Shown: in pieces, positions 16,755 through 25,384 of the stretch
Numbering within the stretch: the stretch's first letter is position 1
Layout of the letters: each line of letters opens with the position of its first letter
Origin: Bacillota bacterium
Lineage (GTDB): Bacteria > Bacillota > Clostridia > Christensenellales > SZUA-584
DNA length: 64,000 bases
Direction: 5' to 3'
Assembly: GCA_023410475.1 (NCBI GenBank)
Contig: JAEYPS010000018.1
Location: 124,001-188,000, forward strand
The notes under the pieces: generated by a model
The model's database searches: none
Told to the model about the DNA's origin: nothing
What the model saw: only the letters and a program-made list of their open reading frames with translations
Translations under genes and position numbers: made by a program

Positions 16755-16802
16755 TGATGTCCTCTAAAGCAATATTTCTTTTGTTCACGAGATCAACAGG
16801 TT

Positions 16803-17594
16803 TTATTTTACCCCTACTCTCATACGGTAACAGAAGTCAATATCAAAGCTTCCTTCGCCCAGCGTTTTGCGTACGGTTTCTTTAAACGCTTCGAGCTTTT
16901 CGGCTATAAGCCCGGCGTTGAATCTAAGCACGCTCTGCAGCCCGCCCTGGCTCATCGCGAGGTTTATAAACCTCGCGGCGCTGCCCGGCTCCCTGCTCAA
17001 AAACACTATCTCGCGCGCAAACCTGAAATGCCCGCTCTTAGTTATATTATCAAGGTGGCCTTCCTTGTCCCACTTTTGAAATTTGCCGCCAAGCTCCGGG
17101 TATGCTCGCTCTATGCTTCGCACGTCCTCAAACAGCGACTCAAACGCCTTCTCGGCCTCCCAGCCGCACACGGGCGGCCAGTCGCAATCCACCGCCGCGA
17201 ACACTCCGGCGCTCTTTAGTATCCTGTTTGCCTCAGCCAGTGTGGACTTAGGCTCCATCCAGTGAAACGACTGCGAGCAGACCACGGCGTCCGCGCATAA
17301 GTCCGGCAGCCCCGTCTTGTGCGAATACGCCTTTTTGAACGTTATGCCCTCGCCCTGCTTCTTCATCGCTTCCGCCAGCATATCGTCGCTTGGCTCTAAG
17401 CCCACCGCCTCTTTGCAGCGCCCCTTCCAGACCACAGTCGAAAGCCCCGTGCCGCACCCCATGTCGACGACCCTTTCGGGCTCTCTGCCAAGATACTTCG
17501 TTATTACCTCTGTCGGGAATAGCGGCATATGAGGCCTTGCATCATCGTAGATGCCCGCAAACCCCATAAATCTTTCGGCGTTATCTTTCTCCAT
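16803..17594 (-). CDS. Class I SAM-dependent methyltransferase
   Basis: The 263-residue protein has motif I VVDMGCGTGLST at about residues 41-52, an acidic end of strand two in GLEPSDDM, and a Methyltransf_11-type core with FHWMEP near residue 115. Such proteins methylate small molecules; the substrate is unknown. No special N- or C-terminal domain is present. It may share a transcript with the AlkD-like gene upstream (31-base gap), which is compatible with an alkylation or detoxification theme but not proof of one. Confidence 0.82.
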   Translation of the reverse strand: MEKDNAERFMGFAGIYDDARPHMPLFPTEVITKYLGREPERVVDMGCGTGLSTVVWKGRCKEAVGLEPSDDMLAEAMKKQGEGITFKKAYSHKTGLPDLCADAVVCSQSFHWMEPKSTLAEANRILKSAGVFAAVDCDWPPVCGWEAEKAFESLFEDVRSIERAYPELGGKFQKWDKEGHLDNITKSGHFRFAREIVFLSREPGSAARFINLAMSQGGLQSVLRFNAGLIAEKLEAFKETVRKTLGEGSFDIDFCYRMRVGVK

Positions 17595-17624
17595 AAGCTA
17601 CTCCTTATAAAACAGCGAAACCGC

Positions 17625-18263
17625 TTAAATATACTTGCTTGCTTCCCTTACGCTGAGCGGCGAAAGTTCATGCGAGCCTATAAAGGCTCTTACCCACTGC
17701 GCGTCCGTCTTCGAGTATTGACGCAGCGCCCAGCCAATGGCCTTGTTTATGAAAAACTCCTTAGAGCCAAGGTTGTTCTCGATAGCTTCAGCCAGAATCG
17801 CCGTGTCCGTACTGCTTTTAAGCTGAAGCTGAAATATTATCGACATGCGCCTAAGCCACATGTTATCGCCCGTCATCCAGCGCCTTATCGTTTCCGTTAT
17901 CTGCGGGTGTTTCAAAAACAGCAGCCCAACGGGAACGTTGAACATATCGACGGTGTCCCACCACGATTTGCGCGTTATCAGCGACTCTATGCGCTCAAGA
18001 TCGCCCGGCTCAAGCTTGTCCTTCATCATGAGCAAATAATCGACGGCGATGTATTGGAACTCCCTCTCGTTCCTTGAGTAGCAGGCCTCGACGAAACCCC
18101 AGTCGACAGGCTCTCTCTTCTTTTGCTTAAAGAACTCCTTCGTCAGCAACGCTCTTTCGGGTTTCTGTATACCGAGGAACTTAAACTGGTTCTTTTGGTA
18201 TGCGGCCATGCCTTTCGCCTTTTCAGGGTCCGCCGCCGCCTCCAGCGTTTTAAATATGTCCAT
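17625..18263 (-). CDS. AlkD-like DNA alkylation repair protein
   Basis: The 212-residue protein is built of helical repeats of the HEAT-like AlkD fold (region KSWWDTVDMFNVPVG, MLRRMSIIFQL-type helices, and FINKAIGWALRQYSKTD near the C-terminus). AlkD enzymes excise N3- and N7-alkylated bases without base flipping. The motif WWDTVD carries the conserved tryptophan and aspartate. The start at 18263 follows GGGAGG, giving a 14-base overlap with the upstream Imm5-like gene. Longer in-frame starts are rejected because they run through that gene out of frame. Confidence 0.88.
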   Translation of the reverse strand: MDIFKTLEAAADPEKAKGMAAYQKNQFKFLGIQKPERALLTKEFFKQKKREPVDWGFVEACYSRNEREFQYIAVDYLLMMKDKLEPGDLERIESLITRKSWWDTVDMFNVPVGLLFLKHPQITETIRRWMTGDNMWLRRMSIIFQLQLKSSTDTAILAEAIENNLGSKEFFINKAIGWALRQYSKTDAQWVRAFIGSHELSPLSVREASKYI

Positions 18264-18717
18264 CGCTTTCCTCCCGTGCATATTGCATGAGTCTCTCAAG
18301 CTGCCACGCACGCTCTCTTGCCGCGGCAGTGGTATCTGCCGGGCCTGTTGCGAAAGCGGCGGCTTTGGCGGCGTAATTCGCGCCATGAGCCGCGTGGTCG
18401 GCAACATGCGCTGCAGCGGCGGCATGCCCGGCCGCGCGCGCCGCGGCTCCGGCTGTCTGACCGGCCTCCCTTGCGGCCGCGTGAGCCGCAAGAGCATACT
18501 TTCTGGCATCCGTCATGCTCAGCTTATCCATAGTCCACGCGATCGCGGCTTTAACAGCCTTTCGCGGGCGTTCGTCGCCGGGATATCTATCCTCGAAGAG
18601 CGGCAGCACATGCCTTGCGCAGTCCGCCGCCCAGCGCGTCTTTGCCTTATGGCTAAGACTTTTGAGCAGTTGCTCAATGCGTTCTTTCGTTTCGGTGTCC
18701 GTAAACTTTCCCGTCAT
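18250..18717 (-). CDS. Putative immunity protein, Imm5-like
   Basis: The product has 155 residues. Its core (CARHVLPLFEDRYPGDERP followed by KAVKAAIAW) matches proteins annotated as Imm5-like putative immunity proteins. The second half is extremely rich in alanine and histidine (AAGHAAAAAHVADHAAHGA), probably long helices. The name comes from polymorphic-toxin surveys; no toxin gene is nearby, so an immunity role is doubtful here. It overlaps DUF1801 upstream by four bases and the AlkD-like gene downstream by 14, so the three are translated together. Confidence 0.7.
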   Translation of the reverse strand: MTGKFTDTETKERIEQLLKSLSHKAKTRWAADCARHVLPLFEDRYPGDERPRKAVKAAIAWTMDKLSMTDARKYALAAHAAAREAGQTAGAAARAAGHAAAAAHVADHAAHGANYAAKAAAFATGPADTTAAARERAWQLERLMQYAREESDGHI

Positions 18718-19082
18718 TTCTTCGCTCTCAGGTTTTCTTGCGCTCTTTGTATCACGACGCTACGGATTACATCGAGCGGCAAAGCCTTATCCATGGGCAG
18801 CTGCACTGCGCCCTTAGACGTCTTATACTCCGTCGTCTCGTTTAAAAACGCCTCGACCCCTCCGGGGCCAGGATAAAACCCTATGTGGCTCTTGTGCGCC
18901 GCGAAATGCACGAGGTTTCCTTTCAAATAAAACGTCGGCATGCCCCAGCTTATCTTCTCCGACGCGTCCGGAGCGGCTTCCCGAATAACTGCCCTCAGTT
19001 CTTCCATCCTTTGCCGGTACTCCGGCGGGAATCGCTTTATATAATCATCGATAGTTTTGTACTCTGTATCTCCCATTGCCAT
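18714..19082 (-). CDS. DUF1801-family protein
   Basis: This small protein of 122 residues shows the family pattern: YIKRFPPEYRQRMEELRAVI, then KISWGMPTFYLKG, then HIGFYPGP and a C-terminal helix ending in basic residues. The fold is related to the YdhG/YjdI-like iron chaperone group, but the biochemical role is not established. It is the first gene of a three-gene overlapping set. A GAGGAG site precedes the ATG. A TGATATAAT extended -10 stands about 20 bases upstream on the minus strand. Confidence 0.88.
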   Translation of the reverse strand: MAMGDTEYKTIDDYIKRFPPEYRQRMEELRAVIREAAPDASEKISWGMPTFYLKGNLVHFAAHKSHIGFYPGPGGVEAFLNETTEYKTSKGAVQLPMDKALPLDVIRSVVIQRAQENLRAKK

Positions 19083-19162
19083 GTCTCTCCTCGTTTTGAT
19101 GCTCTATTATATCACAGGCTTGTCCACATATTAACAGCAATAATACTTCTCTCTTGCTGCTA

Positions 19163-19690
19163 TCAAAACAGCAGCCTGCATATAACGACGCTCGCGATAA
19201 GCCCTGAAGCCTCCGAGATAAGCGCGGCGGGTATCGTATAGCGCGTCTTCTTTATGCCTACGCTTCCGAAATAAAGCGCCGTCGTATAAAAGAGCGTCTC
19301 AGACGAGCCCATCAGCGTGCTCGCGGTGCGCCCTATAAACGTATCGGGGCCGTAGCGCTCGAGTATAGACGTCAGAGCCGCTATGGACGCGCTTCCCGAA
19401 AACGGCCTCATCAGCGCGAGCGGCAGTATCTCGGGCGGTATGCCCACGGGCTTTAGCACGGGTGAAAGCGCGGACGATATATAGTCGAAGCAGCCCGCCG
19501 CCGAGAATATCCTTATAGCGAATACGAACCCGACGACGTACGGCAGTATCCGAAACACCGTCTCGAGCCCCTGCTTTGCCCCTTCGACGAACTTTTCATA
19601 TACCGCGACTCTCTTGATTATTCCGTAGATCACAACGCCCGCTATAAAGAGCGGCACGAACGCCGCGGAAATATACGTTACCGCCTGCAT
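19163..19690 (-). CDS. spmB: Spore maturation protein B
   Basis: The protein of 175 residues begins MQAVTYISAAFVPLFIAGVV and has about five membrane helices with a nucleoside-recognition (Gate) domain, including MRPFSGSASIAALTSIL. SpmB is needed with SpmA for spore core dehydration in Bacillus. The start is placed at 19690 because family members begin there; it overlaps spmA by 13 bases. A longer in-frame start would read through spmA. Presence of the pair suggests a spore-forming ancestry; homologues do occur in some non-spore formers. Confidence 0.9.
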   Translation of the reverse strand: MQAVTYISAAFVPLFIAGVVIYGIIKRVAVYEKFVEGAKQGLETVFRILPYVVGFVFAIRIFSAAGCFDYISSALSPVLKPVGIPPEILPLALMRPFSGSASIAALTSILERYGPDTFIGRTASTLMGSSETLFYTTALYFGSVGIKKTRYTIPAALISEASGLIASVVICRLLF

Positions 19691-20262
19691 CTGTCCCTGC
19701 CCTGAAATATCTTGCCCGCCGCCACGCCGACGACTGTCGTGACCGTGGTCGCCATAAGCGCCGTAATTGCTATCTCCGCCGGAGCGGCCGAGCCCGCCGC
19801 GCTCCTTAGCGCTATTACCGTCAGCGGCAATATCTGCACCGAAGACGCGTTGACGATAAGCAGCATGCACATCGCGTCCGTCGCTCGGCCTTTACTTGGG
19901 TTTAACGCCTGCAGCTCTTTCATGGCTTTAAGGCCAAACGGCGTCGCGGCGTTTCCCATGCCCAGCATGTTTGCAACAATGTTAAGCGTAATATAACCGC
20001 TAGCCGCTCCCTCCGGGACGCCGGGGAACAGCCAGCGTATGATACCGCGCATCTTTTTCGCCAGCGAGGTAACGAGCCCCGCCTCGTTAGCGACGTTCAA
20101 AACTCCAAGCCACAGCGCGTATGCCCCCACCAGCGAAAAGCAAAGCAGCCCCGCGTCTTTTGCCCCCTCTATAGCCGCTTCCGATATGGCTTGAGCGTTT
20201 CCGCTTACCAGTCCCGTCAATGTTCCGGCGACTATGAGGAACGCCCATATATAATTTACCAT
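19678..20262 (-). CDS. spmA: Spore maturation protein A
   Basis: This integral membrane protein of 194 residues starts MVNYIWAFLIVAGTLTGLV and contains the Gate-domain region LNIVANMLGMGNAATPFGLKA at about residues 93-113, which is diagnostic for SpmA. It works with SpmB in the spore or mother-cell membrane. The two genes overlap by 13 bases, so translation is coupled. The divergent AbrB-type gene starts 165 bases away and the interval could hold both promoters. No sigma-E or sigma-K promoter was identified with confidence. Confidence 0.92.
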   Translation of the reverse strand: MVNYIWAFLIVAGTLTGLVSGNAQAISEAAIEGAKDAGLLCFSLVGAYALWLGVLNVANEAGLVTSLAKKMRGIIRWLFPGVPEGAASGYITLNIVANMLGMGNAATPFGLKAMKELQALNPSKGRATDAMCMLLIVNASSVQILPLTVIALRSAAGSAAPAEIAITALMATTVTTVVGVAAGKIFQGRDRCRR

Positions 20263-20345
20263 CGAATCCTCCGGCGCAGTTTTATATTAATATATATTCA
20301 TATACGAACGTTTTATTATTGTTTACATTTTTAGTGAAAATAGTG

Positions 20346-20375
20346 TTGACAAAATACATGTATATTTGTTATATT
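20346..20375 (+). promoter_or_regulatory. Promoter of the AbrB-type regulator
   Basis: TTGACA (20346-20351), an 18-base spacer and TATATT (20370-20375) lie about 50 bases before the ATG. A GGGGAG ribosome site follows. Confidence 0.75.
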
Positions 20376-20427
20376 TTGATATAGGACAAGAAAAAACAAA
20401 ATTTATTATTTTTGGGGAGATGAAAGT

Positions 20428-20664
20428 ATGAAATCAACAGGTATCGTGAGAAAAGTGGATTCGCTGGGACGCATTGTACTTCCTATCGAATTACGGCGGG
20501 TGATGGGGATCGACATCAAGGATCCCATCGAGATCTTCGTGGACGACAGCCACATCGTTCTCGGCAAATATCAGCCGGCGTGTATCTTCTGTGAGAGCGT
20601 GGTTGGTGTATCGGAATTCAAAGGCGCCAAGGTCTGCGCCGAATGCTTCGCAAAGCTGAAATAA
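20428..20664 (+). CDS. AbrB/SpoVT-family transcriptional regulator
   Basis: The 78-residue protein has the swapped-hairpin AbrB DNA-binding fold at residues 1-50 (GIVRKVDSLGRIVLPIELRR). Its C-terminal part contains two CxxC pairs (CIFC and CAEC) that could bind zinc. AbrB-type proteins are transition-state regulators in Firmicutes. The cysteine tail is a common variant in Clostridia. It sits alone on the plus strand between spmA and rsmI. Targets are unknown; the close divergent position to spmAB makes those genes candidates. Confidence 0.92.
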   Translation: MKSTGIVRKVDSLGRIVLPIELRRVMGIDIKDPIEIFVDDSHIVLGKYQPACIFCESVVGVSEFKGAKVCAECFAKLK

Positions 20665-20668
20665 CAAA

Positions 20669-21475
20669 CTATATAGTCAGCTTGTAAACACGATTTTTAC
20701 TTATATTTAGCTTTACGGACGCCGCATGCGCGGCGTCTTTTTTCGTCATTCCGGAGCTTATATATTTTTCAAGAAGCGCTTTTATATCCTCGTCCGAAAC
20801 CTGCGCCTTTGTTATCTCGGCTCCGCCAACTACCACCACATACTCGCCTTTTATATCTCCGCCAAAAGCATCGCGCGCCTCCCCGGCCGTTCCTCTAAAT
20901 ACGCTCTCGTGCATCTTCGTCAGCTCCTTCGCCACGGCGACGCGCCTTTGATCACCGCAGGCTTCTGCTATTGCCGCTAGCGTATCTTTCAGTCCGTGCG
21001 GGCTCTCATACAAAACGCAGGGCAGTTCGCTCTGCGCTATCCTGTCTGTCTCAGCTTTTCTCTCCGAATTTTTTTTGGACAGAAACCCTATGAACGTAAA
21101 CGCCCCCGAAAACCCCGACAGCGTATACGCCGTCACCGCCGCGCACGCTCCTGGCAGCGATGTTATCTCTATGCCGGCCTCGGCCGCCTCGGCGACGAGC
21201 TCGGCGCCCGGGTCGGATATGAGAGGCGTGCCCGCGTCGGATACGAGCGCGATGTTCTTTCCGGCCTTGAGTTCATCGATTATCTGCGCGCGCCTGCCTT
21301 CTCCGCTGTGCTCATGAAAGCTCATGAGCTTTGTTTTTATATCGTAGTGATTAAGAAGCTTTATCGTACGCCGAGTGTCCTCTGCGGCGATGATGTCGGC
21401 TTCTTTCAGCACCCTCAGCGCCCGCAGCGTTATGTCTTCAAGATTGCCGATGGGTGTCGCCACTATATAAAGCAT
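20669..21475 (-). CDS. rsmI: 16S rRNA 2'-O-ribose methyltransferase (C1402)
   Basis: The 268-residue protein starts MLYIVATPIGNLEDITLRAL and carries the tetrapyrrole-methylase-type motifs SDAGTPLISDPG and TFIGFLSKKNSER, both diagnostic of RsmI. It methylates the ribose of C1402 in the decoding centre. The C-terminal extension (DIKALLEKYISSGMTKKDAA) is the HTH-like tail common in RsmI. Its ATG follows the TrmN6-like stop by one base (TAGCATG), and the pair is a common Firmicute arrangement. Confidence 0.96.
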   Translation of the reverse strand: MLYIVATPIGNLEDITLRALRVLKEADIIAAEDTRRTIKLLNHYDIKTKLMSFHEHSGEGRRAQIIDELKAGKNIALVSDAGTPLISDPGAELVAEAAEAGIEITSLPGACAAVTAYTLSGFSGAFTFIGFLSKKNSERKAETDRIAQSELPCVLYESPHGLKDTLAAIAEACGDQRRVAVAKELTKMHESVFRGTAGEARDAFGGDIKGEYVVVVGGAEITKAQVSDEDIKALLEKYISSGMTKKDAAHAASVKLNISKNRVYKLTI

Positions 21476-21476
21476 G

Positions 21477-22217
21477 CTATTCCTCCAGCCTGTAGATTTT
21501 CCTGGCCTCTTTTGTGTACGAGCCGTCTTGCTCGTACACCGCGAGCGGCGGCGTGAACTTCATCCCCTCGCCCGCTCCCTTTCGCCCCTCGACAAGCGCG
21601 AAGTTGGGCGCTTCACCTCGCCTCTGCGACACGAGCATAACCCGCTTAGGCTCTATGCTATACTCGCGCATTACGTCCATAAGCTCCGCGAACCTCTCCG
21701 TGCGGTATATAACGTAAAACCGCCCGCCCGTGCGCAGCAGCTTCGCCGCCGCGCTCACGACATCACAAAGCGTGCAGCATACCTCCCGCTTCGCTATATT
21801 GAGATAAGCGTTCGGGCTCTCCTTGCCCGACCCCAGCTTCTCGTACGGCGGGTTTGCGACAACGGCGTCGACGCCCGGCTTTACAAGCTTCGCCGCGTCC
21901 TTAATGTCGCCGAGTATTATATCGACGTTCTCTTCGAGGCCGTTCAGCGATACGCTCCTTGCCGCCATCTCGGTGAGAGGCTGCTGTATCTCAAGCCCCG
22001 TTACGTGTATACCGTTTGTCCGGGCGCACATCAGCACGGGTATTATGCCGCATCCGGTACCGAGATCGACAGCCCGCTCGCCTTCCTTCATCTTTGCGAA
22101 GTCGGCTATCAGCACCGCGTCCGTGCCGAACGGAAAGAATCCTGGGTTCTGTATTATATAGTACCCATGGCCAAGGTCTTCTATTTTCTCGTCGGGTTTT
22201 AGAACTATGTCTCTCAT
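21477..22217 (-). CDS. TrmN6-like tRNA (adenine-N6)-methyltransferase
   Basis: The 246-residue protein contains the SAM motif VDLGTGCGIIPVLM and the catalytic NPPY of N6-adenine methylases. The N-terminal FPFGTDAVLIADFA is typical of the YfiC/TrmN6 (COG4123) family, which modifies A37 in tRNA1-Val. In Firmicutes the same family precedes rsmI, as here. The exact tRNA target is inferred from family. The gene ends one base before rsmI. Confidence 0.88.
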   Translation of the reverse strand: MRDIVLKPDEKIEDLGHGYYIIQNPGFFPFGTDAVLIADFAKMKEGERAVDLGTGCGIIPVLMCARTNGIHVTGLEIQQPLTEMAARSVSLNGLEENVDIILGDIKDAAKLVKPGVDAVVANPPYEKLGSGKESPNAYLNIAKREVCCTLCDVVSAAAKLLRTGGRFYVIYRTERFAELMDVMREYSIEPKRVMLVSQRRGEAPNFALVEGRKGAGEGMKFTPPLAVYEQDGSYTKEARKIYRLEE

Positions 22218-22259
22218 TGGAATGATTATACTACAAAGGAGGGAAGGTTAAAACGATAA

Positions 22260-22290
22260 TGTAGGGAACGGCTACCGTGCTGTTGCGCAA
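22260..22290. repeat. Decayed copy of the type A repeat
   Basis: TGTAGGGAACGGCTACCGTG followed by CTGTTGCGCA keeps the opening and the CCGTG centre of the repeats at 15497 and 16211 but has lost much of the stem. It lies between divergent genes. Confidence 0.4.
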
Positions 22291-22362
22291 ATTCCCTCTT
22301 TTTCATGCACGACTTTACATCATGGGTTATAATATATAATAAAACTTTTTGGGGAGACAGCT

Positions 22363-23217
22363 TTGGACAAGAAACGCAAATTGCTCGACACTATGCGCAG
22401 GCTGCTTTTTCTGGCGGCGGGCGCGTTTATGACCGCCTCGGGGATCAACGGCTTTTTCGTGCCGCACAGGCTGCTGAGCACGGGCGTCGGCGGCATAGGC
22501 ATACTCACTAGTTACGTTACCGGCTTGCCGATATGGCTGCTCGTCGCGGCGATAAACGTACCGGTGTTCATACTCGGATACATATACGTTAGCCGCCGCT
22601 TCTTTTTGATGAGCCTCTTCGGGTTTGCAGCATTCACTCTGTTTCTGTGGGTCACGGAGGGCTTTGATTTCGGCGTCGGGAACTCGCTGCTGTCCGCTGC
22701 GGCGGGCGGCGTACTCTGCGGCGCTGGTACGGGGCTCATGCTGCGGCAGGGAGGAAGCAAGGGCGGTGTCGATATAATAGCGGGCATAATGCACCGCTTT
22801 TTCGCGCTGTCGTACAGCGCGGTGTCAAACGCGGTGAACCTCGCGATAACAGTCGTGATGGCGCTGCTGTTCGGGCTCGAGAGCGCGCTTCTGACGCTCG
22901 GGGCAATATTCATACTGAATCAGGTCGCTGACGCGCTACTTGGAGGATTCAATACGACGATAACGGTGCTCGTGGTATCGCGCAGAAAAAACAACATTGT
23001 AGACACGGCGGCAAACGAGCTTGGCAGGCGAGCGAGCGTGCTTCAAAACATAGAGGACAAAAAACGCCCCAAAGAAATAATGATGTTCATAGTGCAGCCA
23101 AGAGAGCTCTCGCGGCTAAAGGACATCATATTCGATCAGGACAAAAACGCCGAGGTGATGCTTATAAACACAAAGGAGATACGCGGCCGCGGCTTCGAGC
23201 GAAAGGGGCTGTTCTGA
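22363..23217 (+). CDS. YitT-family membrane protein (DUF161/DUF2179)
   Basis: The protein of 284 residues has about five to six transmembrane helices with GINGFFVPHRLLSTGVGGIG near the N-terminus and RQGGSKGGVDIIAGI mid-protein, both characteristic of YitT. The C-terminal 80 residues form the soluble DUF2179 domain. Function is unsettled in the family. Start is TTG at 22363, preceded by GGGGAG; a TATAAT -10 is visible at 22328-22333. It is convergent with a lipoprotein gene and not in an operon. Confidence 0.9.
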   Translation: MDKKRKLLDTMRRLLFLAAGAFMTASGINGFFVPHRLLSTGVGGIGILTSYVTGLPIWLLVAAINVPVFILGYIYVSRRFFLMSLFGFAAFTLFLWVTEGFDFGVGNSLLSAAAGGVLCGAGTGLMLRQGGSKGGVDIIAGIMHRFFALSYSAVSNAVNLAITVVMALLFGLESALLTLGAIFILNQVADALLGGFNTTITVLVVSRRKNNIVDTAANELGRRASVLQNIEDKKRPKEIMMFIVQPRELSRLKDIIFDQDKNAEVMLINTKEIRGRGFERKGLF

Positions 23218-23223
23218 TGAATA

Positions 23224-23643
23224 CTACATGGCGCTGTCAACTATTTCAAACCTGATGTCATCGGGTACAAGCCTGTCATGTTTTACTTGTCTCCCCGCAA
23301 AATCGCCGACGAATATTACCGTAACAGAACTCTCACCGCTTTTCATTTTAAACGTATCTGATATCATATCCTCACAATAACCCGACATCTTTGCCTGTTT
23401 CAGCAATCCCCCGTCGACATCCTCTTTGGAATACGCGGTAATCTTTACTGTTAAATCATCATCAGTCAGGTTTTCGACAGCAAGACTGCAGCTGAACAAC
23501 ACTTTACCGTTCTCGACTTTAAAATCGCCGAGCAGATGGCTGTTATTCTTATCAAGCCTGATCTTACTATTCGTACATCCGGCAAGGCTTAAAGCTGATA
23601 TAATAATAGTCAAACATAGCGTTAACGCCGTTTTGATTCTCAT
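23224..23643 (-). CDS. Putative lipoprotein of unknown function
   Basis: The 139-residue protein has a signal peptide with lipobox LAGC (Cys23), so it should be lipid-anchored on the outer face of the membrane. The mature part is predicted beta-rich (GKVLFSCSLAVENLTDDDLTV), resembling small immunoglobulin-like domains such as FxLYD-type regions. It starts two bases after the stop of the EFR1-type gene and may be co-transcribed with it. Function unknown. Confidence 0.7.
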   Translation of the reverse strand: MRIKTALTLCLTIIISALSLAGCTNSKIRLDKNNSHLLGDFKVENGKVLFSCSLAVENLTDDDLTVKITAYSKEDVDGGLLKQAKMSGYCEDMISDTFKMKSGESSVTVIFVGDFAGRQVKHDRLVPDDIRFEIVDSAM

Positions 23644-23644
23644 T

Positions 23645-24463
23645 TTACCTGCTCTCCTTCATCTCGCTCAAGGCCACCTTCGGATGCCGGTAGTAATACC
23701 CCTGCGAGACGCCGCCAGTTATTGCTTTTACGGGGCACCAGTTGCAGCACGCAAGGCAGTTCTCGCAATGCCCAAGCCACACAGGGCGTCCGCTTTCGAT
23801 TCTTATATTGCCCACAGGGCAGACGGCCTCGCACGTTCCGCAGCCTGTGCAAGCCTCACCTGCAGCAAAGCTGTTGTCAAGCATGTAAACAAGCTCATCA
23901 ATCGGCGTGCCTTGCGGCAATCCCGTGCGCTTTGAGAAATCCTTGCCGCACGCGCTTCGTATAACGGGATGCATAACGCGCAGCACAGCTTCCATGGGTA
24001 TGTTCGTATAATAAGTGCCCTTCTTCTTTTTGGCTATGCTGTTCGCGATAAATTCTATCCTCTTTTCGCTCTGAGCAAGGACTTTCTCCTTAACTTCCCA
24101 CGGCTTTTTAAAGGCGTTCTGCGGCATGTGCACTCCAAACCCCGCCGAAAGCTTACACTCTCTGTCTCTTAGTATAGCTTTAATAAGCTTTAACGACTTT
24201 CCCGCAGCGCCGCCGTAGCTGCACACCGCGAACACATACTTGCCTTTTGCCTCGAGCCTGCCCGCGAACTTCTTAATTATAACGGGCAGCTCCGCGTAAT
24301 ACACCGGAAAGACGATACCCACGATATCCGCCTGCGTCTCGATAGTATCTTTACCGCTTAGCGAGCCGATAGGCACCGCGCTGCCCCCGAGTTTATCTGC
24401 AAGCTGCTTCGCAATAAACAGCGAATTGCCCGTCCCCGAAAAATAGAATATCTTCGCGCTCAT
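23645..24463 (-). CDS. EFR1-type flavodoxin-ferredoxin fusion protein
   Basis: Residues 1-150 form a flavodoxin-like domain with the FMN loop YFSGTGNSLFIAKQLA. The C-terminal part holds two 4Fe-4S motifs, CTGCGTCEAVCP and CENCLACCNWCP. This matches EFR1-family proteins, soluble redox carriers of anaerobes with unknown partners. It lies next to another Fe-S protein gene upstream (15-base gap), suggesting a small redox operon. The domain order and spacing are intact. Confidence 0.9.
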   Translation of the reverse strand: MSAKIFYFSGTGNSLFIAKQLADKLGGSAVPIGSLSGKDTIETQADIVGIVFPVYYAELPVIIKKFAGRLEAKGKYVFAVCSYGGAAGKSLKLIKAILRDRECKLSAGFGVHMPQNAFKKPWEVKEKVLAQSEKRIEFIANSIAKKKKGTYYTNIPMEAVLRVMHPVIRSACGKDFSKRTGLPQGTPIDELVYMLDNSFAAGEACTGCGTCEAVCPVGNIRIESGRPVWLGHCENCLACCNWCPVKAITGGVSQGYYYRHPKVALSEMKESR

Positions 24464-24477
24464 ATTCTATACTCCTT

Positions 24478-25149
24478 TTATCTTAACCCAAGCATATTAG
24501 GGCAGGCCTTACGGCACTCAAAGCAGTGTATCCTCCACTCTGCGCCGTCTCTTGCACCAAACGCATTGCCCCGGCAAACGGACTGCTTTATCGTCACACC
24601 GTCGAGCGCCGACACGGGGCAGATATCGAGGCACAGCGTGCACTCCCCGCAAGGGTCGAACTGCGCCACAGGGTCGGGTTCAAGCTCCGCCGACGTCAGC
24701 ACGGCCGCAAGCCAGAGAAGATTGCCGAATTTTTCATTTACAAGCAGCGTGTTCTTGCCCATCTTTCCAAGGCCGCAGAGCACCGCCGCGTGCTTTAACG
24801 ATATGATGCCCATGGTCCTGTCGGTTTCGTTATCAAACTCCGTAGGGCTTGTAGCCCCTATCGGCACAGCGTCATATCCTTCGTCCGCAATTATAAGAGC
24901 CAGTCTGCACGCGATATCGTCGAGCGCTCTCATTACAGTGTTGCGGGCAAGCGTATACGGGCTTGTGGATTTCGCGTTCATCAGCGTTGGGTTAAATCTT
25001 ATGCCGAATACCGCGACCGACTTGCACGAGGGCAGAACGTCAGCGGGGTGCGTTCCGCCGGGAGCGCCCGTAAACCTGTCAATGCTCCCTATGCCGCAGA
25101 CATCGGCTCCAAACTCTTTCGCTTTTTGTTTTACTATCAAAGCTTCCAT
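24478..25149 (-). CDS. Epoxyqueuosine reductase-like 4Fe-4S double-cluster protein
   Basis: The protein has 223 residues from the chosen ATG (GAAGGG upstream). Its C-terminal half shows CGECTLCLDICPVSAL, then further cysteines in CRGNAF and CFECRKACP, the double-cluster domain seen in QueG. The N-terminal region (AKEFGADVCGIGSIDRF) is QueG-like but the catalytic queuosine domain is short. These truncated relatives are usually annotated only as 4Fe-4S double cluster binding proteins; involvement in queuosine is unproven. Probably an operon with the EFR1-type gene. Confidence 0.82.
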   Translation of the reverse strand: MEALIVKQKAKEFGADVCGIGSIDRFTGAPGGTHPADVLPSCKSVAVFGIRFNPTLMNAKSTSPYTLARNTVMRALDDIACRLALIIADEGYDAVPIGATSPTEFDNETDRTMGIISLKHAAVLCGLGKMGKNTLLVNEKFGNLLWLAAVLTSAELEPDPVAQFDPCGECTLCLDICPVSALDGVTIKQSVCRGNAFGARDGAEWRIHCFECRKACPNMLGLR

Positions 25150-25384
25150 TAATATATTCCCTTCACACACCGTTACCAAATGGTATCACTATTATTATAC
25201 TTTTTACTTATTTCGACATTCGCAAGCAATATCCTTGAATCTGCGTTAAAAATACCCTCTAATGTGTGAAGATGCAGCCTAAATCTTTATACTTTATTAA
25301 TACTCTTTGGCCAATATTAACACAATCTTTATACCAAAAAACTTAAAATATGAATTAACACTAAAAACCGAAACGGATAAATTA

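Noticed and set aside
17625..18509. Longer 294-residue version of the AlkD-like protein
   Set aside because: The extra N-terminal part is the shifted frame of the Imm5-like gene; a ribosome site supports the shorter start.
18250..18717. Toxin-immunity locus
   Set aside because: No toxin-like, LXG, or secretion-related gene is near the Imm5-like gene.
19163..19870. Longer 235-residue version of SpmB
   Set aside because: The extension is an out-of-frame reading of spmA, rich in Gly and Arg, and family members start at the internal methionine.
25150..25384. Cyclic di-AMP (ydaO-type) riboswitch before the potassium locus
   Set aside because: The interval is short and lacks the conserved motifs of that riboswitch.
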